DNA of 46,639 nt from Firmicutes bacterium HGW-Firmicutes-4. Its GTDB lineage: Bacteria > Bacillota > Clostridia > Eubacteriales > Eubacteriaceae. Of this stretch, positions 1 through 7,108 are shown piece after piece. The position numbers and the translations under genes were made by a program. The notes beneath the pieces are model-generated. The model ran no database searches and was not told the DNA's origin. It saw only the letters and a list, made by a program, of their open reading frames with translations. The stretch is from assembly GCA_002841405.1 (NCBI GenBank), contig PGZR01000026.1, positions 1 to 46,639 on the forward strand, given 5' to 3'. Position 1 is the stretch's first letter. Every line of letters begins with the position of its first letter.

Positions 1-1
1 C

Positions 2-292
2 CGCATGAGAGATTTTTATGACATCCACAGCCTGCTTCAATTATATGGTGAAAACATGAATCCTACAGTTTTCAATCAGGCACTGATGGCAACTGCGAAC
101 AAGCGTGGGACAGAGCATTATTTAACCGATATGCTGTTGATCGTTGATGAAGTGGAAAATAGCAGTGTCATGGAAAATCTTTGGCTTGCTTATCAAAAGA
201 AATTTTCTTATGCATCGGAAATTACCTGGAAGACAATCATGGAATCCGTTCGCAATTGCATGGGGTTGATCAGAATGGAGGGCAGACATTAG
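2..292 (+). CDS. AbiEii-type nucleotidyltransferase toxin, C-terminal part (cut by window edge)
   Basis: The reading frame is open from the window edge to a TAG at 290-292 and gives about 96 residues. It is almost identical to the C-terminal half of the broken AbiEii copy at 37537-38223, including a shared MRDFYDIHSL stretch. That stretch corresponds to the TRARDLYDLYMLY region of the intact AbiEii at 7105-7950. In this family (type IV toxin-antitoxin toxins, DUF1814) the catalytic nucleotidyltransferase motifs lie in the N-terminal half, which is outside the window, so I cannot say whether this gene is intact. It sits directly before the first tRNA-derived att site and looks like the last gene of an island that begins to the left. 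Confidence 0.75.
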   Translation, partial: RMRDFYDIHSLLQLYGENMNPTVFNQALMATANKRGTEHYLTDMLLIVDEVENSSVMENLWLAYQKKFSYASEITWKTIMESVRNCMGLIRMEGRH

Positions 293-363
293 TTATTTTA
301 TGGTGCGTTCGTTTTTAAAGTCTAATAAATGAATGTGGTAATTCATGTACAAATATAAACATT

Positions 364-430
364 CGAAAAAAAGAGTAAAACGTGTCGTAAACATGTCGCA
401 TATCACATAGAAATGTCTGAAATAAGCCAT
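364..430 (+). repeat. Conserved arm upstream of att copy 1
   Basis: This stretch, together with the tRNA fragment that follows, matches 35288-35410 over 123 bases with no length difference and few substitutions. It contains two close GTCG-type direct repeats (GTGTCGTAAACATGTCGCAT) that look like arm-type integrase binding sites. A diverged version with TGTC repeats lies before att copy 3 (about 8745-8765). The identity of the binding protein is inference. Confidence 0.55.
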
Positions 431-486
431 TTACCTACTGTTTCGTAATCAGTAGGTCGGCGGTTCGATTCCGCCCGCTAGCTCCA
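431..486 (+). other. tRNA-Thr(CGT) 3' fragment, att copy 1
   Basis: The fragment holds the anticodon arm with loop TTCGTAA (anticodon CGT, Thr), the variable region, a GGCGG/CCGCC T-arm around TTCGATT, the 3' acceptor strand CGCTAGC and the CCA end. No D-arm or 5' acceptor strand (GCTAGCG expected) lies upstream, so it is not a functional tRNA gene. It is the kind of 3'-end target that tyrosine-recombinase elements use and duplicate. Three more copies occur in the same orientation. Confidence 0.8.
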
Positions 487-499
487 GTAAGATCTATCG

Positions 500-531
500 A
501 AAATGGCTATTTAAAGCCATTTTTTTTATTT
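500..531 (+). terminator. Rho-independent terminator after att copy 1
   Basis: A 9-bp stem (AAAATGGCT with AGCCATTTT) is followed at once by a run of T. It is placed as the original tRNA terminator would be. Att copies 2 and 4 also have hairpin terminators just downstream. Confidence 0.75.
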
Positions 532-535
532 TTTG

Positions 536-557
536 TTAGGGTGTCAAAAGTATTTTC
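536..557. mobile_element. Solo insertion-sequence end
   Basis: The sequence TTAGGGTGTCAAAAGTATTT is the same terminal repeat found at 17796-17816 and, inverted, at 10391-10410 and 17926-17946. At 10391 it borders an IS1182-family transposase remnant, which suggests the family. The stretch 558-800 holds a 69-codon minus-strand frame (536-745) with no recognisable similarity and no clear ribosome binding site; I treat it as IS debris rather than a gene. Confidence 0.5.
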
Positions 558-802
558 AACCTCATTGATAATTCTCTCCAACTGAGGTCTGATTTCTGGT
601 AAAATAGACACAGAATCAAATACAGCAGAGGATACATAACGATGTCATTTAAAATCCATCCTTTAGTGGCATCAAGAACCTCATTTGTTAGTTTATCCCA
701 TACATTATGTGCTAATGGATCAGCGAAAACCATTTCAGGTATCATTGAAAATAGAAATATGTTGCCTAATTTTTCCTGATTTCCAGACAGTTGCGCAAAT
801 TA

Positions 803-862
803 AGAAAAGGCCCAATCCCAACAGAACCATATAGGTTCATAGCTGGGATTGGACCTTTTCTA
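803..862 (-). terminator. Long-stem terminator after the flavoprotein gene
   Basis: A nearly perfect inverted repeat (AGAAAAGGCCCAATCCCA against TGGGATTGGACCTTTTCT) lies 30 bases past the stop of the minus-strand flavoprotein gene. Short A/T tracts flank it on both sides, so it could stop transcription in either direction. Confidence 0.7.
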
Positions 863-893
863 AAATTATACAGGATGAATAAACTACAAACTG

Positions 894-1661
894 CTAATTC
901 TTTTTTATTTGCATATTGACTTTTTTCAGTTCATCTTCTCGCCACTGTCGCATACCCTGATCCATCACGGGCATGATCTGTCCCATCATTTTGTTAATAT
1001 TCTTTTGGTATCCTTCTTTATCAAAGGCAGGATCATTTCTAAGGCAATCGCCTAATAATTTTCCAAGTTTCTTTCCTTTTTCAAAGACGCTTTGATTTTC
1101 AACATCAAAACAATTGGAATCGGATACGATCCCATTTTCACCTACCTGCATAGGGGCGGCAGAATTGCCACAGATATCTCCCTTACCACAGGTAAAGCAG
1201 GGAACAGTGCCATTAATAACGAGCTGATCGAGTAGGATGAATTTTTCCATGACCATTTCCATCATGATCTGCTGGTTGACTTGTTCAGCGGTATTTTTAT
1301 TAGCAGATGTTACCACGGTAATGGCAAACTTGCCGCTGTTCAGGCTATTGATATGCCGCATTGACCATAATCTTTCAAGCAGCGCTTTTGAAAAAGCATC
1401 AATCATGCCATAGGGTGTGTACACGCCGAAAATAACGACCTCTGCCCCTAAAATAAGATTGCTTATTTCCTCAAAATCATCTTTCTGAACACATCGATTG
1501 GTTGTAACACAGGCTTTACAAGCCAAACACGGGCGGACAACCCAATCACTTAGTTTAATAAAATCATATTCAAAACCGGTTTGATCGGCAATGGTTTTAA
1601 GCATTCGATCAGTGTTGCTATTCTTAATCGGTGATCCACTGATACATAGTATCTTTTTCAT
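894..1661 (-). CDS. Iron-sulfur flavoprotein (Isf-like, flavodoxin-fold NAD(P)H:FMN reductase)
   Basis: This 255-residue protein begins MKKILCISGSPIKNSNT, the phosphate-binding loop of the flavodoxin-like NADPH-dependent FMN reductase family. Cysteines at about 45, 48, 51 and 57 form the compact C-x2-C-x2-C-x5-C motif known from Methanosarcina Isf, which binds a 4Fe-4S cluster beside FMN. A second cysteine group (PCFTCGKGDIC) near residue 170 is less usual. I chose the ATG at 1659-1661 because AGGTTAATAT-type spacing after GGAGG supports it; the frame stays open 11 codons further. Isf proteins pass electrons from ferredoxin to oxidants such as O2, H2O2 or quinones. Its neighbours, a PNPOx-like protein and an HxlR regulator, fit a small redox-stress module. 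Confidence 0.85.
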   Translation of the reverse strand: MKKILCISGSPIKNSNTDRMLKTIADQTGFEYDFIKLSDWVVRPCLACKACVTTNRCVQKDDFEEISNLILGAEVVIFGVYTPYGMIDAFSKALLERLWSMRHINSLNSGKFAITVVTSANKNTAEQVNQQIMMEMVMEKFILLDQLVINGTVPCFTCGKGDICGNSAAPMQVGENGIVSDSNCFDVENQSVFEKGKKLGKLLGDCLRNDPAFDKEGYQKNINKMMGQIMPVMDQGMRQWREDELKKVNMQIKKN

Positions 1662-1787
1662 ATTAACCTCCAGAGTTATAGTTTGAACGCACATTATAAC
1701 AGAGATATTTTTAAATACCTATACTTCTGGGTAATATTCTACTTTTTCAGTGTCAAGATCATATCTGGAGCCGGTTAAATTGACGGC

Positions 1788-2093
1788 TTATATCAGAGCG
1801 TCCACTTTTATCGGGGTAAAAATAAGCTGCTTATCTTTGACTGTAGCTGTGCCAGTGAGACGATAACCTTCAGGACCGTCATTCATTGTGGCTCCTACAA
1901 CCCATGCGTTTATGTTAGTCTCCAAATTCTTCTGTGTTGTTTCCATTTTGTAAATTCCAAAGACCACTGCATCACCGATAACTTCACCTTTGCCTGCAAT
2001 AATTGGGTGGGGAGTGCCATCTGCACCCAGTGTGACAAGAGAGAGGAATGCTGAGCCCTCAATAACTGCTTTTATTTCCTTACTAATAACCAT
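1788..2093 (-). CDS. Pyridoxamine 5'-phosphate oxidase-like flavin-binding protein
   Basis: A 101-residue protein with the split-barrel opening of the PNPOx-like family (SAFLSLVTLGADGTPHP, then VVFGIYKMETTQKNLE). It is shorter than most members (about 120-150 residues) and ends in an ordinary stop, so it may be a minimal form. Such proteins bind FMN or F420 or act as small reductases; no specific substrate can be read here. GGAGATGGCG lies just upstream of the ATG at 2091-2093. It is divergent from the HxlR regulator at 2218, a common arrangement for HxlR targets, and may be co-transcribed with the flavoprotein downstream after a gap of 126 bases. Confidence 0.75.
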   Translation of the reverse strand: MVISKEIKAVIEGSAFLSLVTLGADGTPHPIIAGKGEVIGDAVVFGIYKMETTQKNLETNINAWVVGATMNDGPEGYRLTGTATVKDKQLIFTPIKVDALI

Positions 2094-2151
2094 TTCGCCA
2101 TCTCCTTAATATTTTTTTTAGATAGTCATATACTTTGGTTTTACTACCTGG

Positions 2152-2157
2152 TATAAT
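2152..2157 (+). promoter_or_regulatory. Extended -10 element for the hxlR gene
   Basis: TGGTATAAT gives an extended -10 (TGn) with no good -35. It is flanked on both sides by ACTAC motifs (TTACTACC and AATACTACGG), plausible half-sites for the regulator. A decayed second copy of this region occurs at 3346-3428 and keeps the same motifs. Confidence 0.5.
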
Positions 2158-2217
2158 AATACTACGGAATATTTGATATTTCAAGTACGCAGAATATTAT
2201 GAGTAGGTGAGAAAAAA

Positions 2218-2580
2218 ATGACTTTAATTGACGATCAAAATAATAGCCCTTGTAAAGACAATTGTCCGTGCATGGACTATTGTCCATTAGGAAGTGCGTT
2301 AAGTCTAATTGGCGGAAAATGGAAGATACCCATTTTATGTGCTCTTTTTCAGGACGGAACAACGAGATTTAATGAGCTGAAACGCAAGATCAGAGGGATA
2401 ACAAATACTATGTTGGCAAGTTCATTAAAAGAGCTGGAAGAAGAGGGGCTTATATCCCGGGAACAATTTATGGAAATGCCATTGCGGGTCGAATATTCTT
2501 TGACTGACGATTGTCGTGATTTGATGCCGATTCTTAATCAACTCGCACATTGGGGAGCTCAAGTACAGATAACAAAATAA
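2218..2580 (+). CDS. HxlR/MarR-like winged-helix regulator with a cysteine-rich N-terminus
   Basis: The protein has 120 residues. Residues about 22-105 carry the HxlR signature (CPLGSALSLIGGKWKIPIL, TRFNELKRKIRGIT, LTDDCRDLMPIL). HxlR proteins are dimeric winged-helix regulators, often responding to thiol stress or aldehydes through a single N-terminal cysteine. Here there are four N-terminal cysteines (12, 16, 18, 22), in the order C-x3-C-x-C-x3-C, instead of one. That could mean metal or FeS binding, or disulfide switching (inference). The ATG at 2218 follows GGTGAGAAAAAA. The gene is divergent from the PNPOx/flavoprotein pair, its likely target. Confidence 0.85.
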   Translation: MTLIDDQNNSPCKDNCPCMDYCPLGSALSLIGGKWKIPILCALFQDGTTRFNELKRKIRGITNTMLASSLKELEEEGLISREQFMEMPLRVEYSLTDDCRDLMPILNQLAHWGAQVQITK

Positions 2581-2621
2581 CCATAAGTGCATTGAAAAAA
2601 TGGTTACTACGATTCCAGATA

Positions 2622-2663
2622 AAGAAATCTCATTTTCTTGTATTTTTGAAAATGAGATTTCTT
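2622..2663. terminator. Bidirectional terminator between convergent genes
   Basis: A perfect 15-bp stem (AGAAATCTCATTTTC with GAAAATGAGATTTCT) and a 10-base loop separates the HxlR gene from the oppositely oriented DUF1638 gene. Confidence 0.75.
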
Positions 2664-2680
2664 ATCTTGGTGGGTGTATT

Positions 2681-3244
2681 TTATTTTTTGTATAAAGACA
2701 TGATTTGTGCTTTGAAATGATCAAGTGAAGTTTCATATGGTTCAATCGGTACTTGTGTATACTCAAAAAAGTCAAATTGATCTTCATCCGAAACTTCACC
2801 AATTCCAGTATCCACAAAGACTACTCTTTCATATGACCCAAAATTCTGGCGGGCATCGCAGGCATCCCATTTCAACCCATCAACAAAAATATTTCGCCAA
2901 TTCTCAAGCCATCCGCATGAAACGTAAAAACTGTTACACTCTGAATCCAGCTCTTTCATCTTATCACCAAGTAGAAGATCCGTGCAGTTTGCTTTTGGGG
3001 CTATTTTTGCCTCATATTTTTTCGCGATTTCCATCATCTTAGGATGGCAGCTCGTACCAATTAACAATCCGATTTTATCATTTCTGCTTTGAGCTTCATT
3101 TAGTTTCTCAATCAATGCTGCTTCTAATAGCTTATCATCAATATGCAAGGCTGGATCAATAAAAATGACCTCATCTTGTATTCCCAATTCTTTCATGGCA
3201 CACTTTATTTCTTCTGCCAGAATGGCACATGCAACAAAAACCAT
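2681..3244 (-). CDS. DUF1638-like protein
   Basis: This 187-residue protein starts MVFVACAILAEEIKCAM and contains LLIGTSCHPKM, KANCTDLLLGDKMKE, FYVSCGWLENW and VVFVDTGIGE. Those features recall DUF1638 proteins, which are found in methanogens and anaerobic acetogens, often near methyltransferase genes. Conserved cysteines at residues about 6, 56, 87 and 110 are consistent with a metal or corrinoid-related role, but no activity is established for the family. GGGAT precedes the ATG. I am fairly sure it is a gene and only moderately sure of the family. Confidence 0.65.
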   Translation of the reverse strand: MVFVACAILAEEIKCAMKELGIQDEVIFIDPALHIDDKLLEAALIEKLNEAQSRNDKIGLLIGTSCHPKMMEIAKKYEAKIAPKANCTDLLLGDKMKELDSECNSFYVSCGWLENWRNIFVDGLKWDACDARQNFGSYERVVFVDTGIGEVSDEDQFDFFEYTQVPIEPYETSLDHFKAQIMSLYKK

Positions 3245-3345
3245 TTTATCCCTTCTTTCATAATAGTTATTTTGTAAAAGTTCCTTTTTGGAAATTTAAT
3301 ACCGCAGTCATCAATCCTTTCGTTTAAATTTGGTAGTAATACATT

Positions 3346-3428
3346 TTTAATACCTGATACAATGATACTACCGATAAACTAACTTGACAAGTACGCAGAT
3401 AATTGTTATTAGATAAGAAAAGAATGAC
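3346..3428 (+). repeat. Second, orphaned copy of the hxlR promoter region
   Basis: The order of motifs ATACCTGATACAATGATACT, ACAAGTACGCAGA, TTATTAG and GAAAAGAATGACTT follows that at 2143-2224 upstream of hxlR, including the start codon and second codon. The coding part that should follow is gone: the frame stops after five codons. This points to a former duplication of hxlR from which the gene was deleted. Confidence 0.6.
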
Positions 3429-3436
3429 TTCACAAA

Positions 3437-4030
3437 ATGTATAAATTAGTCATGACATCTGGAAAAAGCAAAAAGACCATCTTAGCTCCTAAAGGAACCA
3501 GATATGACGATGCAAATGATTACTCGATCGTTGTAAAAGCAACCTATGAGAATACATCACTCTTATTAACAGGAGATGCAGAAGCGGTCTCAGAAAGGCA
3601 GATAGTATCAAACGGTTCAGATTTAACGGTAACTGTCCTAAAAGTCGGGTATCATGGCAGTCGAGCATCCACAGGTGACAGATTCCAGGATAAGGTCAAT
3701 CATAAGGTTGTTGTTATAAGCGTGCAAAGGGAATAACTATGGTCATACGACACAGAAAGTGATGAATAGACTTCAAGCCAGAGGTATACTGGTTTACAGA
3801 ACCTATGTGAATAGAACCATTGTCGCTACCAGCAATGGAAATGAGGTGACATTCAATACTGATCCTGGGAGTCACAATGGTATGTCCTCTGAGCCCGCCG
3901 AAGTGCAACATCTCAATCTGTATCAGTGCCAGAGCTAGTTCCGGTTGCTGCACTCAGTGAAGATCAAAGTGTAACGGTCTATGCCACGAGTACTGAAACT
4001 AAATATCAGCTACCACAGAGAGAGGGTCTA
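3437..4030 (+). pseudogene. Metallo-beta-lactamase-fold (ComEC/Rec2 C-terminal type) protein, frameshifted remnant
   Basis: The first frame (3437-3736) contains DANDYSIVVKATYENTSLLL, TGDAE and LKVGYHGSRAS, which are hallmark motifs of the MBL domain found at the C-terminus of ComEC and in secreted MBL proteins. After about 3733 the family sequence goes on in another frame (NNYGHTTQKVMNRLQARGI, then VYRT) to a stop at 3936-3938. A third frame then gives SEDQSVTVYATSTETKY, a typical tail of these proteins. At least two frameshifts and a missing N-terminus make this a pseudogene. It lies where the second hxlR used to be. Confidence 0.75.
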
Positions 4031-4033
4031 TTT

Positions 4034-4365
4034 ATGAAGGTCGGATTAATCAGATGTATGCAGACGGAAGATATGTGCCCGGCAACAACGTGTTTTAAAG
4101 TAATTAATACTAAGAAGCTGGCTTTTGAAGGAATTGAGGAAGATAACGAAGTTGCCAGAATGAATACCTGTGGTGGATGCCCAGGGAAAACGCCGTTACA
4201 AGAGCTGCTGAAATGATTAAAAGAGGTGCGGACACGATTGTTATTGCTTCATGTATCACAAAGGGCAATCCCATTAGGTTTCCGTGTCCGAATGCAGAAC
4301 AGATGATAGCTGCAATAGAAAAGAAGGCTGGAGGATCAATTAGAATCATTGATTATACACATTAA
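4034..4365 (+). pseudogene. CGGC-domain protein with one frameshift
   Basis: The ATG at 4034 opens MKVGLIRCMQTEDMCPATTC and runs to NTCGGCPGK. There the frame moves: the homologous continuation NAVTRAAEMIKRGADTIVIA is read from the overlapping frame ending at 4365. One lost base near 4190 would explain it. Joined, the two parts make a protein of about 110 residues of the CGGC family, whose members carry a CGGC motif thought to bind metal and whose function is unknown. It could be a recent pseudogene or a sequencing error in a G/A-rich run. Confidence 0.7.
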
Positions 4366-4394
4366 TTTTAATGAATAAAACCAAGGAAAGAATT

Positions 4395-4423
4395 AAAGGC
4401 CACTGAAAAAGTGGTCTTTTTCT
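4395..4423 (+). terminator. Rho-independent terminator
   Basis: GGCCAC and GTGGTC form a stem with an A-rich loop, followed by TTTTTCT. It lies 30 bases beyond the CGGC gene. Confidence 0.75.
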
Positions 4424-4530
4424 AGGTGTGAGCATAGGCGTAATCGAACGGGTGAAAGTTCCGAACATGGGTCAAGTGCATAACCATGGGCAAGGGTGTT
4501 CCCGCCGACGAGGAATCTGAATTATCCCAA
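4424..4530 (+). mobile_element. Possible group II intron 5' fragment
   Basis: The run of motifs CGAACGGGTGAAAGTTCCGA, AAGTGCATAACCATGG and GACGAGGAATCTGAA resembles the structured RNA just upstream of the reverse transcriptase in bacterial group II introns. No reverse transcriptase follows; the similarity ends near 4530. The call is from memory of such introns and is tentative. Confidence 0.4.
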
Positions 4531-5289
4531 TAATCTCTAGAAAATATCGGAATTTTCTTATATATAAAAAAGTTTCTCGGATAATAAGTACGGTTTTATT
4601 GGCTAATTTATTTTGAAATTAATTCAAGAAAAGGCAGTGATGGGCAGTGTAAACTAATTGTATCCTTTTTATTGACTTGCCGGAAAATCGATGTATAATG
4701 CAATTAAGGGACAAATTGTGGTTTGTCGCCATTTATCCATTAAGATTAAATCCCACTATATCAGTTTTGAGAGTTTACACAAAACTTGAAACATTCCCAA
4801 TTCGTAAGCAAACGATTTATTACTATTGCTTAATTCTTGGTGGTATACCATTGAAAATGACGATTTTGTGCAGTTAGTTTTTGAATTGTAGGGAATTGCA
4901 GATAAAATAACTTATCGATATGATTTCCTAACAAAAACTTCACAATACGGTAAGAAACATGGGAATTACACATACTATGTTATTTATTTACTGTATCCCG
5001 ATTAAGTATAATGTGCATACTTTTCCAGGCGCGATATTAAAATTACTCAGATAAATATCTCTGATTTGGAAATTCAATTATTATCAAGAGTAAATGTGCT
5101 GGAATAAGCTAAGTGATAAAAAGTTTAAAAATCGATAATGCTATAATGCACAATTTATGCACATCAGGAATAAATTAAACTAAATTTAGAATTGATTATA
5201 ATTAATATAATGGCTGGAAAGCCCTTTAAAATGGCGGTTTCTAAAATTACAATAGCTTTTAAGATACTAAAATAAAACCATGTAATCCA
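4531..5289. other. AT-rich stretch without a recognisable gene; one orphan promoter
   Basis: No frame here has both a ribosome binding site and recognisable protein features; a 66-codon frame at 4677-4877 starts inside the spacer of a promoter and has no binding site. The promoter itself is good: TTGACT at 4672-4677, 16 bases, TATAAT at 4694-4699. It may drive a small RNA or be the remains of a deleted gene. Confidence 0.4.
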
Positions 5290-5335
5290 ATTCGTAATCA
5301 GTAGGTCGGCGGTTCGATTCCGCCCGCTAGCTCCA
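5290..5335 (+). other. tRNA-Thr(CGT) 3' fragment, att copy 2
   Basis: This is the shortest copy. Identity to copy 1 begins at the anticodon loop (TTCGTAATCAGTAGG) and runs through the T-arm and acceptor strand to CCA. The sequence to its left (AAACCATGTAATCCAA) is unrelated to the other copies, which marks the crossover limit near the anticodon. Confidence 0.8.
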
Positions 5336-5355
5336 GTAAAAAATAATATTTAGTT

Positions 5356-5388
5356 AAAAGAATGGCTTTAATTAGCGGTTCTTTTTTT
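5356..5388 (+). terminator. Terminator after att copy 2
   Basis: An imperfect stem AGAATGGCT / AGCGGTTCT is followed by eight T. It is placed as after att copies 1 and 4. Confidence 0.65.
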
Positions 5389-5393
5389 TATTT

Positions 5394-5485
5394 TTTGATT
5401 TTAGTCTCCACCTAAAGTATGACCGACTGTGAAAAGTTAAAAAACTCTGGCTATTTCTGGCTATTTTCCCCCTGTTTTTGTCGCA
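5394..5485 (+). repeat. Left-arm repeat of an island module (copy A)
   Basis: About 90 bases match 8854-8945, which likewise lies just after an att copy. Shared landmarks are GATTTTAGT, AAAGTATGACCGACTGTGAA and a tandem CTGGCTATTT CTGGCTATTT. A diverged third copy is at 40524-40573. The tandem decamer looks like arm-type binding sites for a recombinase or excisionase (inference). The 65-codon frame at 5419-5616 that overlaps it is not a credible gene. Confidence 0.65.
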
Positions 5486-5708
5486 TTTGCGTCCTGCTTT
5501 TTGTCGCAGTTTTTTACGACTGTCTTTTGCAAGTAAGTACTTTTTGCCCTTTGATAATTAATGGATTACTAATTGTAGAAATACTGCGGTTAAATAAAAT
5601 ATGTGTATTGAAATAATAAATGTTTGCACTTCAAATTCTTGAATTAGTGTATTGTAAAATTTTCATACAGGGGTATAATTATTAAAAAAACTATGTTAGA
5701 GGTGTGTA

Positions 5709-6143
5709 ATGTCCCAAGATAAGAACAATGAAGTATATAATTATGATAAAATTTTCCAAAAGTATTCAAAAATTTTTAGAAATCCAAAATATGAAGTTTA
5801 TGATTTAGAAAAATTTATTTTTTTAATTGAAATAAAAGTTGTACATAGTGAAGAGTTAAAACCCAAAATATTTGATCCATTAGAAACTGTCTTGAACATA
5901 GTGATGGTTTTTATTATTGCATCTACAGTTTTACTATTATGTAGTCAAGACGCATTTTTTTGTGTTTTAGTGCTGGCTGTGTTTACTTATATCGCTTTAT
6001 TTTTTATGGTAAATATTTTAAGAACTAAGTCAATTAATCAAATGACAGAATATTCAAATACTAAAAAAAAGTACTTAATCATAAAGAAATGCATTGAAAA
6101 TGAAATTGTGAGACGCAAAGACAATGATATGAAAAATTCTTAG
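5709..6143 (+). CDS. Hypothetical protein with two membrane segments
   Basis: I do not recognise this 144-residue protein. It has a charged N-terminal region of about 60 residues, two hydrophobic segments (about 65-85 and 88-108, with LNIVMVFIIASTVLLL and LVLAVFTYIALFFMV), and a basic C-terminal tail predicted to face the cytoplasm. AGAGGTG upstream of the ATG supports the start, and a terminator follows the stop. Its base composition is strongly AT-rich. It opens the module that carries AbiE, so a role in island biology or defence is possible but unsupported. Confidence 0.6.
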   Translation: MSQDKNNEVYNYDKIFQKYSKIFRNPKYEVYDLEKFIFLIEIKVVHSEELKPKIFDPLETVLNIVMVFIIASTVLLLCSQDAFFCVLVLAVFTYIALFFMVNILRTKSINQMTEYSNTKKKYLIIKKCIENEIVRRKDNDMKNS

Positions 6144-6151
6144 TAAGTTAA

Positions 6152-6181
6152 AAAGATACCTTATAGGTTATCTTTTTTTAT
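6152..6181 (+). terminator. Rho-independent terminator
   Basis: AAAGATACC / GGTTATCTTT with a TTATA loop is followed by a T run, just after the two-segment membrane protein. Confidence 0.7.
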
Positions 6182-6508
6182 ACAACAAAAAAATGAATAA
6201 GTTGACGTCGTATTGACCTGATCTCCAAAAACTGAAGCAATATAAATTTTAGTCACTTTTTATAAAACATTCCATTGATGCACTATCAGATTGGAATACT
6301 CATTCCGGCAATGATTTTTGGCATTTCTGAGTTTTTTCCGTTTCTCAAGTGAGGAATTACGCTTTTCCAGCTGGCCATTTATATGGATGTTTCCAGAATT
6401 AATAATTGGTATTTCACAGGTAGAAAGAATAAGTAAAAAATTTCGATAAAACTGTACGTATGAACTTCGAAATGATAGAATGGAAGTGTGCTAGTACGGA
6501 GGTGTGTT
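6182..6508. other. Intergenic stretch before abiE; no gene seen
   Basis: No frame of note. The last 60 bases should contain the abiE promoter (AAACTGTACGTATGAAC region), but I see no clean -35/-10 pair. The AbiEi antitoxin of other systems represses its own operon through inverted repeats in this position; none is obvious here. Confidence 0.4.
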
Positions 6509-7108
6509 ATGGGACAGAAAGATCAAATTATGGATTTAGTTAGACTTAAAAATGGCCAGATTGAGACAAAAGATGTGGTTGATCAAGGGCTGCGCAAAGA
6601 GGTATTGTCGGAGCTAGTTGAGGAAGGGGCATTGATTCGGGTAAAGCGAGGTGTTTATATGCTGCCGGAAGGAACAGTGGATGAGTTACAGATCATTCAA
6701 CTCAAAATTCCGAATGGGATATTCTCTTTTGGAACCGCCCTTTATTTTAATGGTTTATCCAATCGAGTCCCGGAAATTTATCATATCAGCGTACCCCATG
6801 GTAGAAATATGACGCGTATCAAAAGGGAAAACTCAAATATTGTTTTACATTATCCTAAACAAGAATATTTTGAACTCGGAAAAAAAACGGCTCAAACTAC
6901 CTTTGGTGCATTCATTTTCATATATGATGCCGAACGCTGCATTCTGGATTTGATAAAATATCGCAAAAAAATGGACATGCAGTTATTTAATGATGCATTG
7001 AAGCTATATTTTGAAAGTGAGGAAAAGAACTTGTTAAGGTTGAGCATTTATGCCCAAAAATTGGGTATGGAAAATGCTTTGAGGGTATATACGGAGGTGT
7101 TATTATGA
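6509..7108 (+). CDS. abiEi: AbiEi family antitoxin / transcriptional repressor
   Basis: A 199-residue protein with the N-terminal winged-helix of AbiEi-type antitoxins (QIETKDVVDQGL, LVEEGALIRVKRGVYMLPEG, residues about 15-60). The AbiEi middle domain follows (SFGTALYFNGLSNRVPEIYH, VPHGRNMTRI). I start it at the ATG 6509 because ACGGAGG lies eight bases upstream; an in-frame GTG at 6488 has no such site. AbiEi neutralises AbiEii in type IV systems (no direct complex) and autoregulates. Its stop overlaps the toxin start by four bases (ATGA), so the two are translationally coupled. Confidence 0.9.
   Translation: MGQKDQIMDLVRLKNGQIETKDVVDQGLRKEVLSELVEEGALIRVKRGVYMLPEGTVDELQIIQLKIPNGIFSFGTALYFNGLSNRVPEIYHISVPHGRNMTRIKRENSNIVLHYPKQEYFELGKKTAQTTFGAFIFIYDAERCILDLIKYRKKMDMQLFNDALKLYFESEEKNLLRLSIYAQKLGMENALRVYTEVLL

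Noticed and set aside
431-486. A functional tRNA-Thr gene
   Set aside because: No 5' acceptor strand, D-arm or 5' anticodon context is present upstream of any of the four copies, so none can fold as a complete tRNA.
536-745. 69-codon minus-strand ORF
   Set aside because: Begins in an IS end, has no recognisable similarity and no good ribosome binding site.
3437-4365. Two separate intact genes (MBL and CGGC)
   Set aside because: Family motifs continue across frames in both, so they are frameshifted rather than short intact genes.
5419-5616. 65-codon cysteine-rich ORF
   Set aside because: Lies over the arm repeat shared with 8854-8945, where the frame is not preserved; no ribosome binding site.
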